A stretch of DNA of 64,000 nucleotides from Amaurobius ferox. Its lineage: Eukaryota; Arthropoda; Arachnida; Araneae; Amaurobiidae. Below, in pieces: positions 1 through 9,480 of the stretch. Location of the stretch: assembly GCA_951213105.1 (NCBI GenBank), contig OX578140.1, positions 27,310,362-27,374,361 on the forward strand, given 5' to 3'. The notes under the pieces are model-generated. The model had not been told where the DNA came from and ran no database searches. It saw only the letters and a program-made list of their open reading frames with translations. A program made the translations under genes and the position numbers. Numbering within the stretch: the stretch's first letter is position 1; each line of letters starts with the position of its first letter.

Positions 1-119
1 CAGAATTATGCTGTATTAATTAAGAGTATTTTCATTTACCATTTTGTATTTTTATATAAATTTTGTGTATAACTGGTCTTCATATATGAACATCCCATGT
101 TTTACTATTCACGTAGCCA

Positions 120-161
120 CTGATGAAGGGCGTATTGACGCCCGAAAGCGCTCTGGCGGTT
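120..161 (+). ncRNA. hammerhead-ribozyme-like core, probably a Penelope-like element remnant
   Basis: The core CTGATGA (120-126) is followed by a perfect 5 bp stem II (GGGCG 128-132 with CGCCC 139-143, 6-base loop) and then GAAA (144-147). A short stem III can form (CGC 149-151 with GCG 156-158, loop TCTG) and is followed by GTT, which fits the NUH cleavage rule. A G-G mismatch (148/159) weakens stem III, and I cannot find a good stem I. Hammerheads with very short stem III are known in Penelope-like retroelements and in related small retroposons. Assignment to that source is inference: no reverse transcriptase or GIY-YIG endonuclease is present here. Probably a decayed copy. Confidence 0.5.
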
Positions 162-523
162 TTAAAATACTTTGTACGTTTCTGAGATGTTTTAATAAAT
201 GACCTTTCGTTTTAAAGACGTTTTGTCCTTAATTTTATTTGTTCAACGCGATGCGAATTTTTGAAGAAATAAATTATTACGACTTTTACACATCAAGCCA
301 AGGAAGGTGGTTCCAACAAAAAAGTATCGGGCTCTAATATACCTGACGCACACATACATAGATCAATTACTGAGGGAAGAATGATGCAGAGAAATCGGTC
401 TAAAAACGAAAAGTATAGAAATGCGTCTTCTCAATAAGATATTTGCAAAGACAGCCTACGTGAGATATGTGACATAAAAATATGAACGCCTCAACCGTGA
501 AATGGACGAATGGTCGACGGCAC

Positions 524-526
<3 letters not shown>

Positions 527-610
<84 letters not shown>
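527..610. repeat. (TA)n microsatellite, first tract
   Basis: About 42 uninterrupted TA dinucleotides. An apparent reading frame across it codes only for alternating Tyr-Ile and is not a gene. A second TA tract lies about 235 bp downstream. Confidence 0.98.
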
Positions 611-612
<2 letters not shown>

Positions 613-838
613 GAATTCAAATCAATGGATTATTTTCAAAGGAGGGGAAACCAAATGCATTGCATATAATGGCAGGGGAGGATTGCGACTCCCCTTTCCC
701 GTATAAAGCAGCTTTTTCAGCCCGGGCAACGCTCACGGAACCAATGCATTGCAAAGGTTGATCCCCCATACGTGCCTAGTCAGAAGCACCCGAAAAAGGA
801 GAAACAGACCGACCGAGAATGAAAGCCAAGAAACGCAC

Positions 839-844
<6 letters not shown>

Positions 845-900
<56 letters not shown>
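845..900. repeat. (TA)n microsatellite, second tract
   Basis: About 28 uninterrupted AT dinucleotides. The 235 bp between the two TA tracts (611-844) is less AT-rich, and I recognise no gene or element in it. Confidence 0.98.
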
Positions 901-901
<1 letters not shown>

Positions 902-906
<5 letters not shown>

Positions 907-3460
907 ATCATTGGTCTTGTGAACCGAGTATTTTGCAGATACCACTATAAATGTTTCAACTATTCCATGGAGGTGAGTGCATCATAAGCGCGAAACCGGT
1001 CCTCAAATATTGTTATCTGCAACCGGAGCATATTTTAAAATTTTCGGACTCAGCGCCATAGCAAAGACAATCCCTTGTATCCGCAACAGGAGCGGCATCA
1101 GCATGGAAGCTCGATGTGCAGAAGAAGACACACAGTCGATATTATAACCTCACCAAGTGGGTTGTTGCAGTATTGTTTGAATTCCAGAGTTGCTGCGGCA
1201 CTGGTTGTAGCCAGGCTCTGTGACTATGAACTTGCATATCGCGTTTTTATGTGGCCTAAAGTAACTTGCATTAAAATTCTATATCGACTACGTATTGGGA
1301 CTGAATTTGTTAGTTGCGATAAAAATTAACACAAACGTTTAATTAAAGGATAACAAATTGAACCATCTTTATTTTAATATTTTGCTCATATTGTAGAAAC
1401 CGATATCTATAAATCTGTTTATATTTGATGAAGTTCATCTACTCATATTATCCATTTCTATGTTCGAAGCAAGAAACCTTTTTATGTTCGACTGTTCTTC
1501 TTTTGTGACCAACTATAAGAATCATAGAACTTTGCAAGTATACTCTAATATTAACCAAGGGTATTGCAATATTTTCATTTGTGATTATTCGTAGTAATTG
1601 GGGGGGGGGGCTATTATTTTCCTGGGAGTATCACCTAAGGAACTGAGAAGTTATTATCAGGTGGACTACCTGATATCCCACCATAACACATGGTTTGTAG
1701 TCTTTAGATTACAATTAATATATTTATATGGCAGAATGATCTATGTTGATGGAAATGTTTCATTTTAGTGATTTTGTAAGATTGGGTATCGTATGGATAC
1801 TTTTGTTATAATATAAATTTTATTTTATCTGTCTCATGTTTTAAGATTCATCAACATTGCTATTTCGCAATAGATGATGCAAAAATAAGTGAACCTAGTA
1901 AGTTTCGAGAACTATTGAATCAGTCCTTTTAAACAAATCATGTCAACATTTTTTTAAAACAAAAACTGGATCTTTGCTGTTTTGGAGTCTTTTGATGGTA
2001 GTTCTATATATTGCACAAAGATACGGAAGCCTCATTGAATGTAACATGTTATATAAGCTCTTCATTTTCGTAGTCACCACAAAGACAACTCAAGTCATTA
2101 TTAACAACTATTGTAGTTCGCAACATTTATTATCGGATTAACAGATTGTACTTACAAGTTATAGAAACCATCGGCATTTGATATTTAATTGCCATCAACA
2201 TAAGCTTATTCTATTAATAAATAACCAATAAATAAAGATAAGTTTAATTGTATTAAAAAGTCAATAATAGCATTCCATAAGAACTTCAAAAGTTTTATGG
2301 GGAAATACTGAACTGTATAAGTTGACTCGTAGAAGGTACAAATGCAAGCGAGGTTTAATCAGATGGCGAATATTAGTATATGCCTTAAACAAATATCTTA
2401 AATTTCTTACAAATATACTCAAGTAATTGTGCTACAGAATAAACATATATTTCGTTTTTCGAACGTATATTAATTTTTTAAACTTATTTTATAATTTTGT
2501 TCTTTAGTTTTTTGCAAAAATGTTAAAAGTCAATAAAATTTAAAATTATACGTTTAGAATTATTTTCAGCGAAACTTATTGTAGCAAGAACAAAATATGC
2601 TAAATATTTAATAAAAACACATGTTGATTTTATCTTTGTTGTCATCTAAATTTTATCTCGATTCTACTAGTTTTTATTGCAGAAAAAATTGATAAACATG
2701 TCTTGTGCTGTTTTTAAAAGGGCTGATTCAATTGCACTTCTACACAGAAAATGGAGCACATTGTAAATGCTGCCGTCAATTAACCAGAAAAGTATATAAC
2801 ATTTTTCAATAATTATGCAAACAGCTTTAAAAACTTGTGGATAAAGAATGTGTTTGCTAATCAGTATTAAATAAAAATGTGTTAATAAATGTTATATCAT
2901 ATTTTTCAGGAGTGTCTGCTATGCCCTTCATCCTCAGGATTGATTCTTGTTAATCAAGAAGACTTGTACTCATGCAAACCTGTGTGAAATTGTAAAATAT
3001 AACATAGTGTAAAAACTTGCAATATACTTGTAAATAAATCATATATATTCGAAATAACCTAAATGATTTCATTTATTTTATATTTCATCTTCCTTTTCAG
3101 GAAAATAGACAGTGCAATACAACAAAAGCAATTGATAAAAAATATATGCTTATGGCTACTAAATATAATATTTAAGATTCAAACATCCGTATGATCATAC
3201 GTGATGTACTGATTTCTGATTATCAGTACATGAAGTATTATAGTTCTCTAAATCATCTTAATTCGTGGCAAAAGTAGCATGCTGGTCTTTGATGTTTCAT
3301 TCCAGATACGTTTTTGTATGTTCTCTCCCGATTGTTTCAAAACGTGCTATTTTTTCATATTAATTTAAAAACTTTAACAGTTTTAAAAATGTATTTATTA
3401 ATTTTAGTAAATATAAAATATAAGTTCTTTTTTTTCAATATTTATATAGCAAACATTGAA
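902..3460. other. AT-rich stretch without recognisable gene
   Basis: Stops are frequent in all frames and no protein motif, RNA gene or clear repeat is seen. A run of 11 G lies at 1600-1610. The frame at 1075-1329 starts with ATG but resembles no known family and has no supporting context. The composition becomes strongly AT-rich from about 1330 onwards. Confidence 0.6.
1600..1610. repeat. G11 homopolymer
   Basis: Eleven consecutive G in otherwise AT-rich sequence. Such runs are prone to length error in sequencing. Confidence 0.9.
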
Positions 3461-3530
3461 TTGCGGCCTAAGCAAACTTGTGAATGAATCTTATTTAACG
3501 AAATTGTTTGAACAGTTTTCTTTGATGGCT
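3461..3530 (+). repeat. decayed ~0.8-1 kb repeat, marker block copy 1
   Basis: Block beginning TTGCGGCC, then AACTTGTGAATGA, TCTTATTTAACGAAATTG and a TTTTCTTTGATGG-like end. Related blocks start at 4463, 5269 and 7123. The first two starts are 1,002 bp apart and the next 806 bp, which suggests an old tandem repeat that has diverged. No coding potential is seen in it. Confidence 0.5.
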
Positions 3531-4462
3531 ATATTTTTACTTCATTTTTTTAAAAAAAAAAGAAATAATATCACATTTCTTCTAAATAAATTAAAAATTC
3601 TCGACAATCTTAGCCATATTGCTTGCACCTAATTACTTTATATGTATAACCATAAAATTTCTGTAATTCATTAAAGGGGATCTTAACTTCTGACAGAAAA
3701 ATACATTCATTTTTCATTTCCAGTTAAAAAATATGTACATAATTTGATAATCATACAAGCTGAATGAAATATTTATGCTATAATATTTCAATTTTTACCT
3801 GTACGTTTGTAAACAAAAATATAAATTATGTATGTATATTTTGTGTACAGTTTAATATATATATTTTTAAATGAGATTAAATCAATTCATGTGATGCACA
3901 CATACCACGGGCTAAACTACAGCACATATACACACATAACCATAAAAGATGTGCTTCAAAAGTGTGTCCAAATTTGCAAATAGATTAAATGCTGTTTTGA
4001 AATGTATATTTTAAGAATTTAAAATAATTACACAATATTTTATAAGAAATTTCTTATTTTAAAATTTTGTGTTCACAATTTTTAACTAAATTTAGGTAAA
4101 TATTGTAGACATCTACAAGTGTGTAATATGTGTAGTACACATGTATATGTATTATATAATATTTTGCAAAACATTGAATGGTATATCCAATAATTTTTAA
4201 ACTAGGAAAAGCACAAGGTGATAAGATGTATATTGAAAATTGAAACTCAAACTGAAGTTCAACATTTTCAATGACAGCTGGCTAGAATTGGTTATGAGTT
4301 TTCTCCCGGGCTGTGACAACACATGTTTTTCATAATTAATTAAAAACATATAGCAATTGTGCACATTTGAAAAACTACTTAATTAAAAATATAAAATAAT
4401 TATTTTATATATCTTCTTATATATTTTATAACAAAAAATACGCAAATTGTGTTCATATTAAA

Positions 4463-4531
4463 TTGCGGCAGAAGTAGATTTGTTGTAAATGACTTTACTT
4501 CAAAGAAATTGATAGGATGGTCTTTCTTCTA
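4463..4531 (+). repeat. decayed ~0.8-1 kb repeat, marker block copy 2
   Basis: Begins TTGCGGCAGAAG and contains TTTGTTGTAAATGACT, CTTCAAAGAAATTGAT and GATGGTCTTTCTTC, in the same order as the blocks at 3461, 5269 and 7123. About 100-200 bp later a second shared motif (TATATAGTTCT near 4662) occurs. It recurs near 7327, after copy 4. Confidence 0.5.
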
Positions 4532-5268
4532 GAGTTTCAAAATTCCAAAATCAGCATAGAATGAGAAATAATATCCCTTTTTCCCAGAATAATTTAAGAA
4601 CTTTTAGAAATATATGCCATATTATTTCTAGAGGATTATTTTATATTTATAACGATCGAAGGTATATAGTTCTACGCTGGTCTATTCTGCTTTATGCAAC
4701 TTTTTCATACACAGCGATTTCGAGCTCTGTCATTAACCGTGCAAGTTCATACTTGATTTTATTTAGTTAAGAGAAAAATGCTCTCTACTAAGTACGCTTT
4801 AAAAATTAAAAAATTTTTTTACATATTACAAAAGAGTATATATTTAAGTATATTTTAAATTAAAAATAAATTATAATACGTAATTTCACTTTAAATTACG
4901 GCAAAAGAAAACTAGTAGTGAAACTATTAGTATGTGCATCGACTGCTGATTGTGTGTTCCTTTTCCTATGACAAATTTTTTAAACAGGTTTAATAAATAA
5001 AGGAAACAATATACAAATGGATTTCTAATTAATTAATAATAATATTATTCGTCAATAATCGGATCAACTATATCTTTAGCTTTATAAATAATTGAAAGCA
5101 TTAGAGATAGTTCCCAAATAAGCTTGTTTTACTTTCATAAATATTCAAAAACAATCTCAGTTAAATACCCTTTAAAAAGTTATTTAATATTTAGTAAATA
5201 TAAAATAATTATTTTATTATTTTATATATTTAGTAATAAAATACTTAATACTTATTGTTCATCTCAAA

Positions 5269-5335
5269 TTGAGGCCGAAATGAACTTGCAAATGATTCTG
5301 CTATAACAAAATTATTCAAATAGTATTTCTTCAAC
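5269..5335 (+). repeat. decayed ~0.8-1 kb repeat, marker block copy 3
   Basis: Begins TTGAGGCCGAAATGAACTTG and continues AAATGATTCTGCTATAACA, matching the order of motifs in the other copies. It is followed by an AGAATTATTTAGAAATTTTG-like stretch that is also recognisable after copies 2 and 4. Confidence 0.5.
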
Positions 5336-5472
5336 ATATATTATTTTTCAAAATATGTTTTACGAGAAATAATAACACCCTTTATTCTGAATTATTTAGA
5401 AATTTTGACCAATCTGTGGCATCTTGTTATTATATAATCATTTTGAGAAAAATTAAATGCATATGTTTCCCT

Positions 5473-6640
5473 AAAACATACCGGATCGTGGCTGTTTCAG
5501 AATAGTAGTTAAAATTCCTTTAACGGCATTTCAAATTCGTCGACTGTGAAATTTGCACCAATTCACATAAAGCAAGTGTTTGAAAGCACTTACTTTTTCA
5601 ACTATCATAAAAGTATTCCAAGTTAAGTAAACTTTAAAAGGTAAAAAAATATATAAATGAGTATCAAATACGTGACTTATTTACTCTTTAGGCATATTTC
5701 TTAACAAAAAATTTAATAAAACATTATTTCACTATACATTGCATCAAATAATATTGTTATGAGATAATTACTGTATCTTATAACAATGTATATGTGTCCT
5801 TAAAGTATTCCGTATCGTGGCTGATTCAGCATAGTGGTTAAAGCTCCTATAGCTGGAATTTCTAATTCGTTAACAGTGAGTTTTATACCAAACCCACAAA
5901 AGGCAAGTGTCTGAAAATTGCTTTTTTTTCATTTATCAGAAAAGTACTCGAAGTTAAGTACACTTTGAAAAAATATACGTATCAAATACGAGACTTATTT
6001 TCCCTTTAGGTATATTTCTTAATAAAAGTTTTAATAAAACATCAATTGCATCAAATGATATTGTTATCAGATAATTACTGCATCGTATAATAATAAAATG
6101 TGTATGTGCCCTTAAAACATTCCATAGCGTGGTTGATTCAGCATAGTGGTTAAATCTCCTTTAGCTTGAATTTTTAATTCGTTAACTGTGAGTTGTATAC
6201 CAAACTCACAAAAGGCGTGGGTTTTAAAATTATTTTTTTCATTTATTAGAAAAGTACTCCAAGTTAAGTACACTTTGAAAAAATATACGTATCAAATACG
6301 TGGCTTATTTTACTTTTAGGTATATGTCTTAATAAAAGTTTTAATAAAACATCATTTCATTATACATTGCATCAAATAATATTGTTATCAGATAATTACT
6401 GTACCTTATAACAATGTATATGTGTCCTTAAAGTATTCCGTATCGTGGCTGATTCAGCATAGTGGTTAAAACTGCTTTAGCTAGAATTTCTAATTCGTTA
6501 ACTGTGAGTTATGTACCAAACCCACAAAAGGCAAAATTCTGAAAATATTTTTCTTTCAATTATTAGAAAAGTACTCCAAGTTAAGTACAGTTTGAAAAAA
6601 TATACATATCAAATACGTGACTTATTTTCCTTTCAGGTAT
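5473..6640 (+). repeat. tandem array of ~315 bp tRNA-like repeats
   Basis: Four copies start at 5473, 5802, 6114 and 6430 (spacings 329, 312 and 316 bp). Each carries the core GTGGCTGATTCAGCATAGTG followed by GTTAAA, resembling a tRNA D-arm/A-box. About 40 bp on comes AACTGTGAGTT then TATACCAAAC, resembling a decayed T-arm/B-box. The remainder, including AAAAGTACTCCAAGTTAAG and ATATACGTATCAAATACG, is shared among copies. The first copy is the most diverged. The array sits between copies 3 and 4 of the older ~1 kb repeat. All four cores lie on the plus strand, as do the tRNA-like monomers further right. Confidence 0.8.
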
Positions 6641-7122
6641 ATTCTACAATAAAAAGTTGAATAACACTTGCATAAAAAAGTCTAGTTGTAGAAATATTCG
6701 GATATGTTTCAATGAAATTGCTGATTATGTGTTATTTTATCTATTGACAATTTTTAAAAAAAATTAAAGAATAAAATAAACAGTATCAAAATTTATTTCT
6801 TAATAATTTAAGAGCTTTAACCAATGGTCTGATCAAATAATTATTTTGAATGTACAAAAATATGAAATCATTTTCAGTTCCATAACGTATTCCTGTCCGA
6901 AACTGGAGCTGTATGCTTGTTATACAGATCGCTGCTGTGGGATATCAGATGTCCTGCTTCCAAGTTATTTCTCCGAGTGGTGCTATATATATATATATGA
7001 TTTACCAAAAGTCATTTCAATTAAAACCCACTAAATGTACTTAATATTCAGTAAAAAGATAATCATGATTTGATTTTCAGATATGTTTAATAAAATTTTA
7101 AATATATTTTCTACAGCTTAAA

Positions 7123-7195
7123 TTGCAGCCGAGACACATTCCTTATAAATATTTCTGCTTTATAAAGAAAGATATAATGGTGTTTCTTCGATAGA
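7123..7195 (+). repeat. decayed ~0.8-1 kb repeat, marker block copy 4
   Basis: Begins TTGCAGCCGAGACACATTCC and ends ATAATGGTGTTTCTTCGA, matching the marker blocks at 3461, 4463 and 5269. The larger distance from copy 3 (1,854 bp) is explained by the 1.17 kb array of ~315 bp repeats between them. Confidence 0.5.
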
Positions 7196-7368
7196 TATAA
7201 TTTTGTTTCTAAATTATTTATAAAAAATATAAATATCGTCAAATTCTGATTCTAAATAATTTGGAAATTTTTGGAATATTTATGCAGTCTATCAGAGAAT
7301 TATTTTGTTTCTAATAAGAAAATTTATATAGTTCTCCTTAGCATTTCCATGTATGTCTACAGTAGTGT

Positions 7369-7430
7369 ACTGGTCATAGCTTCGTTATATAAAATTTCGG
7401 ACACGTTAGTTGTGGGTTCTGTACCAAGTA
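7369..7430 (+). repeat. degenerate tRNA-like monomer
   Basis: Starts ACTGGTCATAGCTTCG, with GTGGGTTCTGTACC (7412-7425) as the B-box-like part. A-to-B spacing is about 42 bp, like a tRNA. Folding into a cloverleaf is poor. It is the first plus-strand unit on the approach to the 2.24 kb array. Confidence 0.35.
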
Positions 7431-7732
7431 ATCAATGCATGATGCTGCTCGTTATTAATAAATAGAAAATAACGTTCGGTTAAACAAACTTTGAAAAATG
7501 AAATATTCATTACATTTCAAATAATTGTATTTTCCTTTTAAGATTTATTTTGAAATAAAAATTTAAAAAAAAGTCCTCCGAATACGACAAATATATGTTC
7601 CGTCCCAATATTTAAAAACTATCGTTTTTTATAATTAAGGCTAAATTAACGAAAATGATGTCAAATGTGATGAATTATTTATTAAATTATTTTAATATAT
7701 GGACCATGTTTCTCATCGCGGGCGTTATCAAT

Positions 7733-7806
7733 ATAAACTGGTTGGCTTAGTGGTTAAATTGTCTGCTTCCGCTTCTAGAAGATGTGGGTTCGAGGCATCC
7801 ACTCGC
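7733..7806 (+). repeat. tRNA-like monomer 1, the only copy with an intact 5' half
   Basis: A-box TGGCTTAGTGG (7743-7753) matches the Pol III consensus, and the B-box-like GGTTCGAGGC is at 7787-7796. Only here is the front half of monomer 1 present. In every other unit that half is replaced by the end of the preceding unit, with the join at TGA/TGTGG. This copy therefore straddles the left edge of the amplified array and shows what the locus looked like before duplication. Confidence 0.75.
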
Positions 7807-7899
7807 TTTTAGTACACCAAGTTGAGACGTTTTTGTTTCTGTACTTTCTTTTACCAGTCTCTCCATTAAGTTTAAATGGAATAATTAAGAACATGTGTG

Positions 7900-7975
7900 T
7901 GAAAACGTTTTAGCTCAGTGGTCCTGTTGTCTGTTTCAAATTCTGGAAGCAGTGAGTTCGAGCACTTCCGTTCGT
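7900..7975 (+). repeat. tRNA-like monomer 2
   Basis: A-box TAGCTCAGTGG (7911-7921) is a full match. B-box GAGTTCGAGC (7954-7963) is one base short of consensus. In other units the B-box becomes AGTTCGACC or AGTTCGAGC. A spacer resembling the one after monomer 1 follows (TTTGGTTTCTG, GATCAGTC, TTTAAAT). Confidence 0.7.
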
Positions 7976-8067
7976 TTTAAGTATAACGAGTTGAATTTTT
8001 TTGGTTTCTGTGTATTTTCTGATCAGTCGCTTCTTTCAGTTTAAATACATTAATTAAGCTCGTCGGT

Positions 8068-8144
8068 GTATCAGCTGACTAGCTCAGTTGTTATGTTGTA
8101 CGCTTCCTGTTCCAGAAGCTGTGTGTTCGAGTCCAGCTGCACGT
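8068..8144 (+). repeat. tRNA-like monomer 3
   Basis: A-box TAGCTCAGTTG (8080-8090) and B-box TGTTCGAGTCC (8124-8134), 44 bp start to start. In later units the B-box reads TGTTCGAGCCC. Confidence 0.7.
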
Positions 8145-8229
8145 ATAGAGAGTTAATTTATTTTGGTTTCTGAGTATTTTCTAATCAGGCTCTCTTGTTT
8201 AAATATATTAACTAGGGGCTTTAATATAT

Positions 8230-8294
8230 GAACTGAACTGGCTCAGTTGTCTGTTTTCAATTTTAGAGACTGTGGATTCGAGTCCATTCACTCG
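8230..8294 (+). repeat. tRNA-like monomer 4, shortened
   Basis: A-box TGGCTCAGTTG (8239-8249) and B-box GATTCGAGTCC (8275-8285). The A-to-B distance is 36 bp, about 8 bp shorter than in its neighbours, so part of the anticodon-arm region is missing. Confidence 0.65.
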
Positions 8295-8390
8295 TTTTGA
8301 GTATAGCTAGTTGTGTTGTTCTGGTTTTTGTGCTTTTTTCGGACCAGTCTGTTCATTAATTTTAAAAATATTAATTGTATTCTCCGGGAT

Positions 8391-8459
8391 GTGAACTGGC
8401 CGGCTCAGTGGTTGTATTTTCCACTTTCATAAAATGTAGATTCGAGACTAGCCATTCGC
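8391..8459 (+). repeat. tRNA-like monomer 5
   Basis: A-box-like CGGCTCAGTGG (8401-8411) and B-box-like AGATTCGAGAC (8438-8448). Some units (3-7 among others) read CTGGCTCATTGG here, so the A-box is variable. Confidence 0.6.
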
Positions 8460-8551
8460 ATTGAATATATCGATTTAAGTCTTTTAGTTTCTGTGCTTTA
8501 TCTGATCAATATCTTCTTTAAGTTTAAATCGATTAATTAGGACGTCAAGAG

Positions 8552-8627
8552 TGTGAACTATCTGGTATACTGGCCATGTTGTCTGTTTACAGTTCCTGAG
8601 TCTGTGGGTTCGAGTCCGTCAGCTCGC
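8552..8627 (+). repeat. tRNA-like monomer 6
   Basis: A-box-like TGGTATACTGG (8563-8573) departs from consensus at one key position. B-box GGTTCGAGTCC (8607-8617) is perfect in this unit. Units 9 and 14 share a GGATCGAGTCC variant. Confidence 0.65.
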
Positions 8628-8722
8628 ATTGGTTATAGCGAGTTCAAGCATTTTTGTTTCCGTGCTTTTACTACTCAGTCTCTCCCTTTTAACCTTTAAT
8701 AAATTATTTAGGAACGTCGGAA

Positions 8723-8798
8723 TGTGAGCTAGCTGGCTCAGTGGTCAGGTTGTCTGTTTCCAATGTCAGAGGTTGTGGGTTCAAATCCGTCCACTCGC
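8723..8798 (+). repeat. tRNA-like monomer 7
   Basis: A-box TGGCTCAGTGG (8734-8744) is perfect and B-box GGTTCAAATCC is at 8778-8788. In units 2, 8, 13, 18, 19, 21 and 22 the B-box decays to GTTCAAATATG. Confidence 0.7.
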
Positions 8799-8890
8799 AT
8801 TGAGTATATCTATTTGCGCTATTTCAGTTTGTGTTATTTTTCTGAACAGTCTCATTTTTAAATTTAAATAGATTAATTGGGCTCTTCGGT

Positions 8891-8968
8891 CTGTGAATTG
8901 GCTGGCTTAGTGGTCATGTTGTTTTCTTCCAATTTCAGAGGCTGTAGGTTCGAACCCATTGATTCATT
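8891..8968 (+). repeat. tRNA-like monomer 8, consensus A and B boxes
   Basis: A-box TGGCTTAGTGG (8903-8913) and B-box GGTTCGAACCC (8947-8957) both fit the Pol III type 2 consensus with tRNA-like 44 bp spacing. A T4 run follows at about 8966. The T-stem pairs at only two or three of five positions, so a working tRNA is unlikely. In some units (2, 8, 13, 18, 19, 21, 22) the A-box becomes GGCTTTGTGG. Confidence 0.75.
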
Positions 8969-9036
8969 TTGTTATCTGTGCTTTTAGTGGTCAGTCTCTC
9001 CGTTAAGTTTAAATAGATTAACTATAATCTTTCTCA

Positions 9037-9113
9037 TGCGAGATGGCTAGCACAGTTGTCATGTTGCCTGCTTCGTATTCCACAGGCTGTGGGTTCGAGT
9101 CCTTTCACCTGCA
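9037..9113 (+). repeat. tRNA-like monomer 9, consensus A and B boxes
   Basis: A-box TAGCACAGTTG (9048-9058) and B-box GGTTCGAGTCC (9092-9102) are consensus with 44 bp spacing. A T4 run at about 9137 could end a Pol III transcript. This is the last plus-strand tRNA-like monomer before the orientation switch. Acceptor-stem pairing is weak, so I call it tRNA-derived rather than tRNA. Confidence 0.75.
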
Positions 9114-9182
9114 ATGAGAAGTTTGTGCTTTCCTGAATTTTGTTGTCTGGAATTAATCCCATGTATTTATTAATTTTACTGG

Positions 9183-9260
9183 ACCGGAAATGACGTCCTG
9201 GAAGTGACGTGACAGGAAGTGACGTACCGGAAATTGCATCACTTCCGGTACGTCATTTCC
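9183..9260. promoter_or_regulatory. ETS/CRE-like cluster with an 18 bp inverted repeat
   Basis: GGAAATGACGTC (9186-9197), GGAAGTGACGTG (9200-9211) and GGAAGTGACGT (9215-9225) run on the plus strand, and TACGTCATTTCC (9249-9260) is the reverse-strand version. Arms 9215-9232 and 9243-9260 form an inverted repeat with 17 of 18 bases matching, around the spacer ATTGCATCAC. GGAAGT is the ETS-factor core and TGACGT the half-site for CREB/ATF. ATTGCATCA equals the known C/EBP-ATF composite element. Binding is inference from motif identity. The module recurs in every unit; in about half the spacer reads TTGCATCCC. Confidence 0.6.
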
Positions 9261-9271
9261 TGTTCGTTTAC

Positions 9272-9280
9272 TATAAAAGG
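9272..9280 (+). promoter_or_regulatory. TATA box of unit 1
   Basis: TATAAAAGG lies 11 bp after the inverted repeat, as in a compact Pol II promoter pointing right. It is present in units 1-7, 10, 11, 12, 15, 16 and 17. In units 8, 9, 13, 14, 20 and 21 it is CTTAAAAAG, and in 18, 19 and 22 CTTAAAAGG. No coding sequence follows; the next 200 bp are the GC-rich segment. Confidence 0.5.
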
Positions 9281-9343
9281 TAGGGAAAAAGAGATGAACT
9301 GTTTTGAAAAATGCATGATTTTTTAAGACTTCGCTAACAGGAG

Positions 9344-9356
9344 TCACGTGATGCAA
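9344..9356. promoter_or_regulatory. palindromic E-box with adjacent C/EBP-ATF-like site
   Basis: TCACGTGA (9344-9351) is a perfect E-box palindrome of the bHLH-Zip type. It overlaps TGATGCAA (9349-9356), the reverse complement of TTGCATCA, the same composite site as in the upstream palindrome spacer. Both are unchanged in all 22 units I compared. Function is inferred from motif identity only. Confidence 0.4.
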
Positions 9357-9480
9357 AACAAACCCTGCACGAACTTTGGACGAGGAAGGGTGGGGGCTCG
9401 ACACCGATGCCAGCAGGCCCGAAGAGAAACCCCGCCAGCAACGGCGGAGCACAACCACCGCTCGTCCTCCATCTCGTGCA
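9357..9480. other. conserved GC-rich segment of the unit
   Basis: This is the most GC-rich and one of the most conserved parts of the unit. It includes GAGGAAGGGTGGGGGCTCG and CAGCAACGGCGGAGC. The minus strand is open across it in all 22 units, but the available starts are GTG or TTG rather than ATG and the product resembles no known family. It does not match rRNA, snRNA or 5S sequence that I can recognise. Confidence 0.5.

Noticed and set aside
482..945. Two frames through the TA tracts
   Set aside because: They consist mostly of Tyr-Ile alternation from (TA)n, with no conserved domain.
1075..1329. 84-codon ATG frame
   Set aside because: There is no recognisable domain, splice context or conservation evidence; this length is expected by chance in a less AT-rich patch.
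9153..9458. 101-codon minus-strand frame recurring in 13 units (61-codon form in 9 units)
   Set aside because: It starts at GTG, runs straight through the palindrome and TATA region, changes length with the TATA-class indel, and matches no family. It is satellite sequence read in frame, not a gene.
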